Assembly: GCA_028693555.1 (NCBI GenBank)
Contig: JAQUVD010000012.1
Span: forward strand, 1 to 64,000
Direction of reading: 5' to 3'
Length of the DNA: 64,000 bases
Source of the DNA: Hespellia sp.
GTDB taxonomy: Bacteria > Bacillota > Clostridia > Lachnospirales > Lachnospiraceae
Under the pieces are notes generated by a model, which ran no database searches, had not been told where the DNA came from, and worked only from the letters and a program-made list of their open reading frames with translations. Both the position numbers and the translations under genes were made by a program. Positions 34,546 to 43,132 of the stretch are shown piece by piece (the stretch's first letter is position 1; every line of letters begins with the position of its first letter).

Positions 34546-36060
34546 GTGAAAGAGAATGCAGTATTAGAAATGAAACATATTCACAAGAGTTTCCCAGGTG
34601 TGAAGGCACTGCAGAATGTGGATTTTACGTTATGTGAAGGGGAAATTCATGCGCTGATGGGAGAAAACGGAGCTGGAAAATCTACTCTGATTAAAGTTCT
34701 GACTGGAGTATATGGAAAGGATCAGGGAGAGATTTTCTTAAAAGGGAGCGAGAAGGAAGTCTCAATCAAATCGCCACAGGATGCACAGAATCTGGGCATT
34801 AGTACCGTATATCAGGAGATTACATTATGCCCGAACTTAACGGTTGCTGAAAACATGTTTATTGGAAGAAGTAAAGGGGCATCCGTGAACTGGAAAATGA
34901 TGAACAGGAAAACGGAGGAAATCTTACAATCCCTGGATATTCCGGCAAAGGCAACACAACTGCTCTCAAGCTGTTCGATTGCGATTCAGCAGATGGTTGC
35001 AATTGCACGTGCGGTTGACGAGGACTGTAAAGTCCTGATTCTGGATGAACCGACATCATCACTGGATGATCAGGAAGTTCAGAAACTATTTGTATTGATG
35101 AAAGAGTTAAGAAGTAAAGGTGTAGGAATCATCTTTGTTACACATTTCCTCGAACAGGTATATGAAGTGTGCGATAAAATCACCGTACTTAGGGATGGCA
35201 AATTAGTCGGAGAATATGAAATCAAAGATCTTCCGCGTGTAAAGCTTGTTGCGAAGATGCTGGGAAAAGATCTGGATGAAAAAGAAGATATCCGGAGCGG
35301 ACAGCCAACATTTGATGCACAGGGAGCGGCTCCGGTATTTGAAGCAGAGGGGCTAAAAAGCAATGCGGGAATTCAACCATTTAACTTCTATATTAACAAG
35401 GGTGAGGTAAACGGCTTTACGGGGCTGCTTGGGTCAGGACGAAGTGAGAGTGTGCGCGCAATTTTCGGCGCAGACCATGTCCTTGGCGGCAAAGTGAAAA
35501 TGGATGGAAAAGAGGTAAAGATTTCGAAACCACTAGATGCCATGAAAAATGGAATCGCATATCTTCCGGAGGATCGTAAGGCAGATGGAATTATCGGCGA
35601 CCTGTCAGTGCGTGAAAATATCATACTGACATCACAGGTACTGAAAGGGTTCTTTCATCCGTATTCGAAGGCGGAATCGGTCAAGATTGCAGAAGAATAT
35701 ATTGATTTACTTGATATCAAAACCGCTTCAACGGAGACGCCAATCGGATCACTGTCGGGTGGTAACCAGCAGAAGGTAATTCTTGCACGCTGCCTGCTTG
35801 CACATCCGGAATATCTGATTCTGGATGAGCCGACACGCGGGATTGATATTGGAACGAAAATGGATATCCAAAAATTAGTGTTAAAGCTTGCATCTGAGGG
35901 AATGAGTGTCACATTTATCTCTTCCGAGACTGATGAGATGCTAAATACATGCTCCCGCCTGATTGTCATGCGTGACCGCAAGGTAGTTGGGGAACTTCAC
36001 GAGAGTGAGCTGTCGCAGGGAAGCATTATGAATGCAATTGCAGGAGGTGAGACAGAATAA
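34546..36060 (+). CDS. Sugar ABC transporter ATPase with two nucleotide-binding domains (YtfR-like)
   Basis: A 504-residue fused ATPase that energises the pair of permeases. Start GTG 34546 is chosen because TAGGAGG lies 9 bases before it; the GTG at 34534 overlaps that site. The first half has Walker [10 protein letters not shown] (39-47), Q-loop YQEITL and Walker B LILDEPTS. Its signature is degenerate (SSCSIAIQQM), normal for this class. The second half has a degenerate Walker A GLLGSGRSE and a full LSGGNQQK signature with LILDEPTRG. This asymmetry is typical of carbohydrate CUT2 transporters. Confidence 0.93.
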   Translation: MKENAVLEMKHIHKSFPGVKALQNVDFTLCEGEIHALMGENGAGKSTLIKVLTGVYGKDQGEIFLKGSEKEVSIKSPQDAQNLGISTVYQEITLCPNLTVAENMFIGRSKGASVNWKMMNRKTEEILQSLDIPAKATQLLSSCSIAIQQMVAIARAVDEDCKVLILDEPTSSLDDQEVQKLFVLMKELRSKGVGIIFVTHFLEQVYEVCDKITVLRDGKLVGEYEIKDLPRVKLVAKMLGKDLDEKEDIRSGQPTFDAQGAAPVFEAEGLKSNAGIQPFNFYINKGEVNGFTGLLGSGRSESVRAIFGADHVLGGKVKMDGKEVKISKPLDAMKNGIAYLPEDRKADGIIGDLSVRENIILTSQVLKGFFHPYSKAESVKIAEEYIDLLDIKTASTETPIGSLSGGNQQKVILARCLLAHPEYLILDEPTRGIDIGTKMDIQKLVLKLASEGMSVTFISSETDEMLNTCSRLIVMRDRKVVGELHESELSQGSIMNAIAGGETE

Positions 36061-37160
36061 TGGGTAAAACAATCGCAAAAAAATCAGACCATGTAAACGC
36101 CTTAAAAAGTCTGATTGGTAACCAGATCTTTATTCCAATTGCGGCATTGCTGCTGCTGGTCATATTTCATTTAATTATGGACCCGTCTTTCTTTGCCATT
36201 AAGATGGGAACGAACAGTGCAGGAAATGCAGTTCTGTCAGGATACCTGATCACAATTCTGGATTCCGGATCAGAGCTTGCAATTCTGGCAATTGGAATGA
36301 CGCTTGTAACGGCAGCTTCTGGCGGACAGGACATCAGTGTTGGCGCAACCATCGCCATTGCAGGAAGTGTCATATTACGCGTATTATGTGGAACGAATTC
36401 CCGACCGGATTCACTGCAGGCACCGATTATTGTTGCATTTTTAGTTGCATGTGTCGCGGGTATGCTATGCGGTGCATTCAATGGTATTTTAGTTGCAAAG
36501 TTCAAGATTCAGCCGATGGTTGCAACGCTGATCTTATTCACAGCGGGACGTTCCATTGCAGCATGGATCAACAACAACGAACTTCCTGTTATCAGCGACA
36601 AAACATTTACATACTTTGGCGAATACATTCCGGGAATTCCGATTCCAACCCCATTCTTTATTGCAATGGCCTGTGTTCTCGTCATTGCGCTGGTTCTGAA
36701 ATTTACGAATCTCAGGCTCTACATACAGTCAGTCGGCATTAACGAAGGGGCATCAAAATTAAATGGTTTGAATCCGGCATTCGTGAAATTCCTAAGCTTC
36801 GTGATTCTTGGACTTTGTGTTGCCGTTGCAGGTCTTATCAAGGTAAGTCGTATATCAACGATTAACTATTCCGTTATCGCAAAGGACATCGAGATGGATG
36901 CAATCCTCGCAGTTGCCCTTGGTGGAAATGCATTAGGTGGTGGTAAGTTTAACATGACGGCATCCATCCTTGGTGCGTATGTAATTCAGTGCCTGACCAC
37001 AACACTTTACAAATTCAACGTGCAGTCCGATGCGCTTCCAGCATATAAGGCAGTCGTTGTAATTGCGCTGGTAGTATTCAGTGCACCAATGGTAAAAGAA
37101 AAGGCTGCAGAACTTGGAAAGAAAATAAAGAAAAATAAAAAAGCAGGGGAGGTTGCATAA
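36060..37160 (+). CDS. Sugar ABC transporter permease 1 (YtfT-like)
   Basis: A 366-residue integral membrane protein with about 8-10 hydrophobic helices, of the CUT2 branched permease type. Family marks are GMTLVTAASGGQDISVGA and ILAVALGGNALGGGKFN. It starts within the stop codon of the ATPase gene (1-bp overlap). It forms the channel together with the next permease; two different permease genes is the arrangement of the galactofuranose-type ytfQRT-yjfF systems. Confidence 0.92.
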   Translation: MGKTIAKKSDHVNALKSLIGNQIFIPIAALLLLVIFHLIMDPSFFAIKMGTNSAGNAVLSGYLITILDSGSELAILAIGMTLVTAASGGQDISVGATIAIAGSVILRVLCGTNSRPDSLQAPIIVAFLVACVAGMLCGAFNGILVAKFKIQPMVATLILFTAGRSIAAWINNNELPVISDKTFTYFGEYIPGIPIPTPFFIAMACVLVIALVLKFTNLRLYIQSVGINEGASKLNGLNPAFVKFLSFVILGLCVAVAGLIKVSRISTINYSVIAKDIEMDAILAVALGGNALGGGKFNMTASILGAYVIQCLTTTLYKFNVQSDALPAYKAVVVIALVVFSAPMVKEKAAELGKKIKKNKKAGEVA

Positions 37161-37161
37161 T

Positions 37162-38175
37162 ATGAAAAACAAAAACAAACGTAGTCTTACAAAAAGCAAC
37201 TTACTCCTTATCATCACAATCGCAGTATTTTTCCTGATGTATATTGGTGCGATTATCATTGAAGGGCAGGGGTTCTTAAAGCCTCAGACATTTCTGAATA
37301 TTTTAAATGCAAATGCAGCACTGATTATCACATCCTGTGGTATGAGTATCGTTATGATCACAGCAGGAATCGATATTTCCGTAGGTGGTGTTGCGGCACT
37401 TGTCAGCATGTGCTGTGCAGTCTATCTGGATTTTCACGATGGAAGTGTATTTATGTCAATTATCATCGCGGTTCTGATTGGTCTGGCATTTGGTGTCGTA
37501 CAGGGATTCTTAGTTGCTTATCTTGGAATCCAGCCGTTTATTGTATCGCTTGCGGGAATGTTCTTTGCAAGAGGTATGACAACGATTGTAAATACAAAAC
37601 CATTTAACGTGGCAAATGAAGCCTTTGTAGGACTCAAAAGCACCCGCGTAGTGGTACCCGGACTTGGAACGCTGAATAAGCTGGGCAAGTATGTGGATGC
37701 ATATGTTGAAATCGGTGTGATCGTTGCAATTCTGATTGTAATCGTATTCTTCTGTCTGCTGCGCTGGTCAAAACTGGGCCGCCATTTTTATGCGGTAGGC
37801 GGAAATGAGCAAAGTGCTTTGATGTTAGGTATTAATGTTAAGAGAACAAAATTCCTTGCACACTTACTTTGTGGTCTTCTGGCAGGTATCGGCGGCTATG
37901 TATATTTCCTTCATGTAGGGTCAGGCTCCGCTTCTCATGCATCCGGTATGGAAATGAATGCAATTGCTTCTTCGATTATCGGTGGCACATTGCTGACAGG
38001 AGGTGTCGGTAATATTATTGGAACCTTGTTCGGCGTTCTTTCACTCAGCACGATTCAGAACATCGTATCATCAGCCGGATTTGATCAGGCATGGTGGACG
38101 GGAATCACAGTTGCGGGTATGCTCTGTATTTTCCTGGTAATTCAAAGTGTAATTATGAACAGAAAGAAAAAATAA
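37162..38175 (+). CDS. Sugar ABC transporter permease 2 (YjfF-like)
   Basis: A 337-residue permease with about 8-10 helices. Marks are GMSIVMITAGIDISVGGVAAL, the LGRHFYAVGGNEQSA cytoplasmic loop and IASSIIGGTLLTGGVGNIIG. Start ATG 37162 is favoured by AGGGGAGG upstream; the first gene ends 2 bp before. The second subunit of the membrane channel. A terminator follows. Confidence 0.92.
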   Translation: MKNKNKRSLTKSNLLLIITIAVFFLMYIGAIIIEGQGFLKPQTFLNILNANAALIITSCGMSIVMITAGIDISVGGVAALVSMCCAVYLDFHDGSVFMSIIIAVLIGLAFGVVQGFLVAYLGIQPFIVSLAGMFFARGMTTIVNTKPFNVANEAFVGLKSTRVVVPGLGTLNKLGKYVDAYVEIGVIVAILIVIVFFCLLRWSKLGRHFYAVGGNEQSALMLGINVKRTKFLAHLLCGLLAGIGGYVYFLHVGSGSASHASGMEMNAIASSIIGGTLLTGGVGNIIGTLFGVLSLSTIQNIVSSAGFDQAWWTGITVAGMLCIFLVIQSVIMNRKKK

Positions 38176-38217
38176 ATGATATAATGGTGATAAGCTATTC
38201 CGGTTCAGAGTGAATCA

Positions 38218-38256
38218 GCAGATGCAGATATCTTTTGCATCTGCTTTCATGCGTTT
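38218..38256 (+). terminator. Terminator after the first ABC transporter
   Basis: GCAGATGCA (38218-38226) pairs with TGCATCTGC (38236-38244), followed by TTT and a later T-run. Confidence 0.75.
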
Positions 38257-38315
38257 TTGTTTATGAAAAATCAGAAAGTGCGGAATAAGAACGAAAAGAA
38301 GGAAAAGGTGTGGGA

Positions 38316-39395
38316 ATGAAAAAGGGAAGAATCATAAGTATCATGATTGTTGCGATACTCCTATTATTGGCGGGATGCAGCAGATCTGCTGACAGAGAAA
38401 TGATTGCCGGAAGCGAGAGTCAGTCGGAGGGAGTCTCACAAAAAACTGTAATCGGGTTTTCACAGGTGGGAGCTGAATCCGATTGGAGAAGTGCTAACAC
38501 ACAGTCGATGAAGGATACATTTACTTCAGAGAACGGATATGAGCTGATTGTCGAGGACGGGCAGCAGAAGCAGTCAAACCAGATTATGGCGATTCGTAAA
38601 TTCATCCAGCAGGAAGTGGACTATATTATCCTGGCACCCGTGGTCGAGACCGGGTGGGATACGGTGCTTCACGAAGCAAAATCTGCGGGAATTCCAGTGA
38701 TTATCGTAGACCGTATGATTGATACGGAGGATCAGAGCCTGTATGTTGCATGGGTCGGATCTGATTTCGAACTGGAAGGAAGAAAAGCCGGTGAGTGGAT
38801 TAACCAGTTCCTTCAGGAAAAGAATATCGCACATGCGAATATCGTTGACATTCAGGGAAATCTCGGTGCAACTGCTCAGATTGGAAGAACGGCAGGACTT
38901 ACGCAGGTATGTGAAACGAATGAGAACATGACACTGATTGCATCTGAGGCAGCAGATTTTACTCAGGCACGGGCGAGAGAAGTTATGACAGGACTGCTGA
39001 CGCAATACAGCGATATTAATATTGCATATTGCGAGAATGATAATGAAGCATTCGGTGTCATCGAAGCCATTGAGGCAGCAGGGAAAACAGCAGGGGGGGA
39101 TATTGCGAATGGTGAGATTATGGTAGTATCGTTTGATGGCGTGAACAAAGAAGCGTTAAAGGATGTGCAGAGTGGGAAAATTGCATGTATTGCGGAATGT
39201 AATCCGAATCACGGACCGCTTGTAAAAAGCACCATTGAAGCACTGAAGGCAGATGAGGCAGTGGAGCGGTTTTCTTATGTGGAAGGGGCACTGCTGGTGC
39301 ATGACAATACAGTGTCATCGATCTCGGTGGATGGTGTGGAGTACACGACAACGGTGGTGGATGAGGCGCAGATAGAAGGAAAACAATCCAATTGA
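38316..39395 (+). CDS. Second sugar-binding lipoprotein, CUT2-type
   Basis: A 359-residue lipoprotein with lipobox LAGC (C21) and a type I periplasmic-binding fold: VIGFSQVGAESDWRSAN, DYIILAPVVETGWD, GIPVIIVDRMID. It is similar in layout to the protein at 33442 and to YtfQ. It is separated from the transporter by a terminator and lies alone, so it may be an alternative binding protein for the same permeases with different specificity, or a sensor partner of the LytS kinase at 31822. Start ATG 38316 has AAGGAAAAGG; GTG 38310 is less likely. Confidence 0.88.
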   Translation: MKKGRIISIMIVAILLLLAGCSRSADREMIAGSESQSEGVSQKTVIGFSQVGAESDWRSANTQSMKDTFTSENGYELIVEDGQQKQSNQIMAIRKFIQQEVDYIILAPVVETGWDTVLHEAKSAGIPVIIVDRMIDTEDQSLYVAWVGSDFELEGRKAGEWINQFLQEKNIAHANIVDIQGNLGATAQIGRTAGLTQVCETNENMTLIASEAADFTQARAREVMTGLLTQYSDINIAYCENDNEAFGVIEAIEAAGKTAGGDIANGEIMVVSFDGVNKEALKDVQSGKIACIAECNPNHGPLVKSTIEALKADEAVERFSYVEGALLVHDNTVSSISVDGVEYTTTVVDEAQIEGKQSN

Positions 39396-39419
39396 TTTCT
39401 TGCAAAAAGTTTCTCGAAG

Positions 39420-39448
39420 TTGGAAAAATCACATACTAGTGATATGAT
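39420..39448 (+). promoter_or_regulatory. Candidate promoter upstream of small ORF and AraC gene
   Basis: TTGGAA (39420-39425), 17-bp spacer, TATGAT (39443-39448). It would drive the small ORF at 39462 and/or the AraC gene at 39762. Confidence 0.5.
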
Positions 39449-39461
39449 AAGAAAAAAGGAG

Positions 39462-39689
39462 ATGCGATATATCTTAAGCGGTTCACTTCTCGGTGTGGAC
39501 TTGAATGATCTTCAATCAGCACCGGCAGGCTACTACGCAATTCATAAGGCGATTATTTTGTGTGACAGCAATGTTTGGCAAAATGAGAAGAGAATATATT
39601 TGCCCATCTATATGATTATGTTTTTACAACAGAAAGAAATGGAAAATCAGGTGGTTACAATTGATTTAAAAGGATTAGTCTCACAATAA
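39462..39689 (+). CDS. Hypothetical protein, unrecognised
   Basis: A 75-residue frame from ATG 39462 (MRYILSGSLLGVDLNDLQ), open further upstream to TTG 39420. AAGGAG directly abuts the ATG with no spacer, so the start is uncertain and the message may be nearly leaderless. The product mixes short hydrophobic and polar segments (RIYLPIYMIMFLQQ) with no motif I know. It may be a genuine small protein or a leader upstream of the AraC gene. Confidence 0.35.
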   Translation: MRYILSGSLLGVDLNDLQSAPAGYYAIHKAIILCDSNVWQNEKRIYLPIYMIMFLQQKEMENQVVTIDLKGLVSQ

Positions 39690-39696
39690 AAATTGA

Positions 39697-39745
39697 GAAA
39701 CGTGGGAAATAGAAGACTATAAAAGCTAGGAAACGTGAGAAATAG
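39697..39745. repeat. Direct repeat pair before AraC gene
   Basis: GAAACGTGGGAAATAG (39697-39712) and GAAACGTGAGAAATAG (39730-39745) differ at one base and start 33 bp apart, three helical turns. They look like tandem activator or autoregulator sites just upstream of the AraC start. Confidence 0.6.
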
Positions 39746-39761
39746 CAGGAAAGGAGCCCCT

Positions 39762-40583
39762 ATGGATTTTTCACATGAGACAATCGTTACAAATGAAAAT
39801 TTCCCTTTTAAGCTATTTGTGTTTGAAGGAAGAGAGGGCAACTATGTCCGTGAGAAACACTGGCATCGTTCCATTGAAATCTTTGCGGTTTTTGAGGGGG
39901 GATTGACCTTTCTGGTAAATGAAAAGGAATATCCGCTAGAAGCGGGCGAGTTTATGCTGGTGAATTCCAATGAGATTCATTCAGTACTCTCTCCAAAGCC
40001 GAATATGACGATTGTACTTCAGATTCCCCTGGCACTATTTGCCGATTATTTTACAGATGAACAGTTCATTGCATTTTCGCACAATACGCGGGAGCAGGAT
40101 GACGAGTTCATGCAGAATCTAAAGGCATTGTATCAGAGATATTTGGAGCGAAGAACCGGATATGATTTCGAGATGATGGCACTTTTTTATCATCTGATGT
40201 ATCTGCTTGTCAGCAAGTACCGCAAGAGGGATGTGAATCCCAAGATCGTCCAGCATAGTAAAGGTCTGAACCGATTGTCACAGATTACAAGTTATTTAAA
40301 AGATAACTACACGAAAGAATTTTCATTGGAAATGCTGGCGGATATTTTTGGATATTCTCCATCCTACATATCCCGCATGTTCCAAAAGTATGCAAAAACA
40401 AATTATATGACCTATTTACAGGGAATTCGATTAGAGTATGCATTTCGTGAGATGGTCAATACGGAGAACACCATCAGTGATATCGCGATGAATAATGGAT
40501 TCCCCAACAGTAAGGCATTTTCCAAAGCGTTTAAGGCGAAATATGGAATCATGCCGAGCGAATACCGGAAGGGGAAGATATGA
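39762..40583 (+). CDS. AraC family regulator with N-terminal cupin
   Basis: A 273-residue regulator starting at ATG 39762 with AAAGGAG. The cupin sensor region is at about 30-85 (REKHWHRSIEIFAVFEGGLTF, LEAGEFMLVNSNEIHS) and the AraC double helix-turn-helix at 175-270 (MLADIFGYSPSYISRMFQK, ISDIAMNNGFPNSKAFSKAF). It precedes the DUF4867-isomerase-xylulokinase genes and probably controls them or itself through the repeats at 39697-39745. The ligand is probably a pentose by context only. Confidence 0.9.
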   Translation: MDFSHETIVTNENFPFKLFVFEGREGNYVREKHWHRSIEIFAVFEGGLTFLVNEKEYPLEAGEFMLVNSNEIHSVLSPKPNMTIVLQIPLALFADYFTDEQFIAFSHNTREQDDEFMQNLKALYQRYLERRTGYDFEMMALFYHLMYLLVSKYRKRDVNPKIVQHSKGLNRLSQITSYLKDNYTKEFSLEMLADIFGYSPSYISRMFQKYAKTNYMTYLQGIRLEYAFREMVNTENTISDIAMNNGFPNSKAFSKAFKAKYGIMPSEYRKGKI

Positions 40584-40697
40584 GAAACATGTGCAGAGCT
40601 GGTATGCACAAAAGAGGTGACTTCAGCGAAGTTACAAGCGAAATTTTCTTTGTCGCAAGAAGAAGCGCAAAAATATTTAGATAAATATTGGAAATAG
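40584..40697 (+). other. Short open frame resembling a protein tail
   Basis: The frame from 40584 (GTG 40617) to TAG 40695-40697 ends in TSAKLQAKFSLSQEEAQKY, an amphipathic helix style seen at the ends of Lachnospiraceae proteins. No start signal is convincing. It may be a decayed gene end. Confidence 0.25.
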
Positions 40698-40738
40698 CAT
40701 TCTGTGCCTTTCATTTTCCAAGAATTATAAAAAAGACA

Positions 40739-40788
40739 AAAAATTGCCATCGATTAGCCAAGTATTTGGTCGATGGCAATTTTTTTTT
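40739..40788. terminator. Strong bidirectional terminator
   Basis: AAATTGCCATCGA (40741-40753) pairs with TCGATGGCAATTT (40770-40782), with A-run before and a T-run after. Confidence 0.9.
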
Positions 40789-40822
40789 GTCCTATAATAT
40801 AGATAATTTCAGAAAGACGCAT

Positions 40823-40900
40823 TTTCTGACGGGCAAAATTCAAATTTCTGACGGGTAAAATTCAATTTAGGACGTAATATAATTGAATTTTACTACGTCC
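40823..40900 (+). promoter_or_regulatory. Direct repeats and interlocked inverted repeats upstream of DUF4867 gene
   Basis: TTTCTGACGGG plus CAAAATTCAA (40823-40843) repeats with one mismatch at 40845-40865, period 22. AAAATTCAATT (40857-40867) is the reverse complement of 40881-40891. GGACGTA (40870-40876) is the reverse complement of 40894-40900. The two inverted repeats interleave, so the RNA helices are either exclusive or form a pseudoknot. Just after it comes AAGGAGG and the start codon. Confidence 0.7.
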
Positions 40901-40923
40901 CCAACAACACAAGGAGGCACATA

Positions 40924-41541
40924 ATGAAAATTCAAAATGTAACAGATGCGGCATTTTCCAAATACGGCAAAGTGCTTGTCGGCTATGACTGCGCGCAGCT
41001 TCTGAAGGCGATGGAGCACACACCGGTTCCGGAGGATGTGATTTATATCCCGGGGGTGGAGCAGCTTGAGATTCTCCCAATCGCGGAAGAATTTAAAAAC
41101 AGGGCATACGGCGGACTGCCAATCCAGATTGGATATTGCAATGGCAGCAATCATGCATTAAATGCATTGGAATATCATCGTTCATCGGAAATTAATGTTG
41201 CAGTGACAGATCTGATTCTGCTGATTGGAAGCCAGCAGGATATCACAGAGGACTTCCGGTATGATACGGAAAAGGTAGAAGCATTCCTTGTTCCGGCAGG
41301 GACAGTGATTGAAGTCTATGCGACAACACTTCACTATGCACCATGCAACGCAGCGGGGGCAAAGGGATTCCAGTGCGTGGTTGTTCTTCCAAAGGGAACG
41401 AATACAGACATTGACTTCTCACTCAAAGGTGAGGACGATGACAAATTAATGACAGCTAAAAACAAGTGGTTGATTGCACATGCGGATGCGAAAATCGACG
41501 GAGCGTATGCAGGGCTGACAGGAGAGAATATTACACTATAA
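40924..41541 (+). CDS. DUF4867 family protein
   Basis: A 205-residue protein of the DUF4867 family, function not established. No signal or membrane segment. The fold looks cupin-like: VEAFLVPAGTVIEVYATTLHYAPCNA and FQCVVVLPKGTNTDI, with H in TLHYAP and a following cysteine as possible ligands. The family commonly stands next to fucose-isomerase-fold isomerases and xylulokinases, as here, so an accessory role in that pathway (for example anomer or ring-form conversion) is a reasonable guess but only inference. The ribosome site is AAGGAGG. Confidence 0.8.
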   Translation: MKIQNVTDAAFSKYGKVLVGYDCAQLLKAMEHTPVPEDVIYIPGVEQLEILPIAEEFKNRAYGGLPIQIGYCNGSNHALNALEYHRSSEINVAVTDLILLIGSQQDITEDFRYDTEKVEAFLVPAGTVIEVYATTLHYAPCNAAGAKGFQCVVVLPKGTNTDIDFSLKGEDDDKLMTAKNKWLIAHADAKIDGAYAGLTGENITL

Positions 41542-41600
41542 ACGGCGGGGAGAACGGACTGAATGTCTCCAGCCAAATTCAAAATCAGGAGGAAATGAAC

Positions 41601-43085
41601 ATGAACAATATGCCAGAATTAAAAATCGGAGTAGTAGCGGTGAGCAGAGACTGCTTCCCGGAAAGCTTATCTGTATCAAGAAGAGAAGCACTGATGAAAG
41701 CCTGCGCAGACAGATGCAAAGGCATCGATATCTATGAGTGCCCGGTATGTATCGTTGAGAGCGAAATCCACATGGTACAGGCATTAGAGGATATCAAAAA
41801 AGCAGGCTGTAACGCGCTTGTTGTATATCTTGGAAACTTTGGACCAGAGATTTCAGAGACGTTACTTGCAAAACATTTTGACGGACCAAAGATGTTCATC
41901 GCAGCAGCAGAGGAATCCGGCAACAGCTTAATGGATGGACGTGGAGATGCGTACTGCGGAATGTTAAATGCGAGCTATAACTTAAAGCTTCGCGGTGTAA
42001 AAGCATATATTCCGGAATATCCGGTAGGCGACGCAGAGGACTGCGCAGATATGATCGCAGAATTTGCACCAATCGCAAGAGCAGTCGTTGCAATATCAGA
42101 ACTGAAAATCATCAGCTTTGGACCAAGACCACTGAACTTCCTTGCTTGTAATGCACCGATTCAGCAGCTTTATAATCTTGGAGTTGAGATTGAAGAAAAC
42201 TCGGAGTTAGACTTATTTGAGAGCTTCAACAAGCACGAAGGCGATGAAAGAATTCCGGCAGTTGTTGCAGAGATGGAAGCAGAACTCGGAACAGGAAACA
42301 AAAAACCGGAGATTCTTGCGAAATTAGCACAATACGAGATCACATTAAAAGACTGGGTCGAGGCACACAAGGGTTATCGCAAATATGTTGCAATCGCTGG
42401 GAAATGCTGGCCTGCATTCCAGACACAGTTTGGATTCGTTCCATGTTATGTCAACAGCCGTCTGACAGCTCAGGGCATTCCGGTATCCTGCGAAGTAGAT
42501 ATTTATGGATGCTTAAGTGAATTTATCGGAACTGTCGTCAGCCAGGATACGGTTACCTTACTTGATATCAACAATTCGGTGCCAAAAGATATGTATAATG
42601 AAGATATCAAAGGAAAATACGACTATACATTAAAAGATACATTTATGGGATTCCACTGTGGAAATACAGCATCCAGCAAATTATCATTCTGCGAGATGAA
42701 ATATCAGAAGATTATGGCGAGAGCACTTCCAATTGAAGTTACAAACGGAACATTAGAGGGAGACATCATACCAGGTGATATCACATTCTTCAGACTTCAG
42801 AGCACATCAGACAATATCCTGCGTGCTTATATAGCACATGGTGAAGTGCTTCCAGTCGCAACAAAATCGTTCGGGGCAATTGGTGTATTTGCAATTCCGG
42901 AGATGGGAAGATTCTATCGACATGTCTTAATTCAGGGCGCATATCCACATCACGGTGCTGTTGCATTTGGTCACTGGGGAAAAGCTCTTTACGAAGTATT
43001 CAAATACATTGGAGTTCCGGTTGAAGAAATCGGCTACAACCAGCCGGCAGGAGTCAGATATCCAACAGAGAACCCATTTGCATAA
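41601..43085 (+). CDS. L-fucose/L-arabinose isomerase-fold sugar isomerase, possible D-xylose isomerase (XylA-II type)
   Basis: A 494-residue enzyme of the fucose/arabinose isomerase superfamily. Start ATG 41601 sits 7 bases after AGGAGG. Recognisable parts are VAVSRDCFPESLSVSRREAL, SFGPRPLNFLACNAPIQQLY, the metal-site region CEVDIYGCLSEF and the C-terminal AYPHHGAVAFGHWGKALYE. Its neighbours are DUF4867 and xylulokinase. As I recall, an orthologous trio in Clostridium acetobutylicum (CA_C2610-2612) includes a fucose-isomerase-like protein shown to act as a non-orthologous xylose isomerase. No classical xylA is in the window. On that basis xylose is the best-supported substrate, not verified here. 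Confidence 0.8.
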   Translation: MNNMPELKIGVVAVSRDCFPESLSVSRREALMKACADRCKGIDIYECPVCIVESEIHMVQALEDIKKAGCNALVVYLGNFGPEISETLLAKHFDGPKMFIAAAEESGNSLMDGRGDAYCGMLNASYNLKLRGVKAYIPEYPVGDAEDCADMIAEFAPIARAVVAISELKIISFGPRPLNFLACNAPIQQLYNLGVEIEENSELDLFESFNKHEGDERIPAVVAEMEAELGTGNKKPEILAKLAQYEITLKDWVEAHKGYRKYVAIAGKCWPAFQTQFGFVPCYVNSRLTAQGIPVSCEVDIYGCLSEFIGTVVSQDTVTLLDINNSVPKDMYNEDIKGKYDYTLKDTFMGFHCGNTASSKLSFCEMKYQKIMARALPIEVTNGTLEGDIIPGDITFFRLQSTSDNILRAYIAHGEVLPVATKSFGAIGVFAIPEMGRFYRHVLIQGAYPHHGAVAFGHWGKALYEVFKYIGVPVEEIGYNQPAGVRYPTENPFA

Positions 43086-43132
43086 AAGGCGAGCCAAAGG
43101 GACGAATTCTCCGACTCAAAAAAGGAGGCAAC

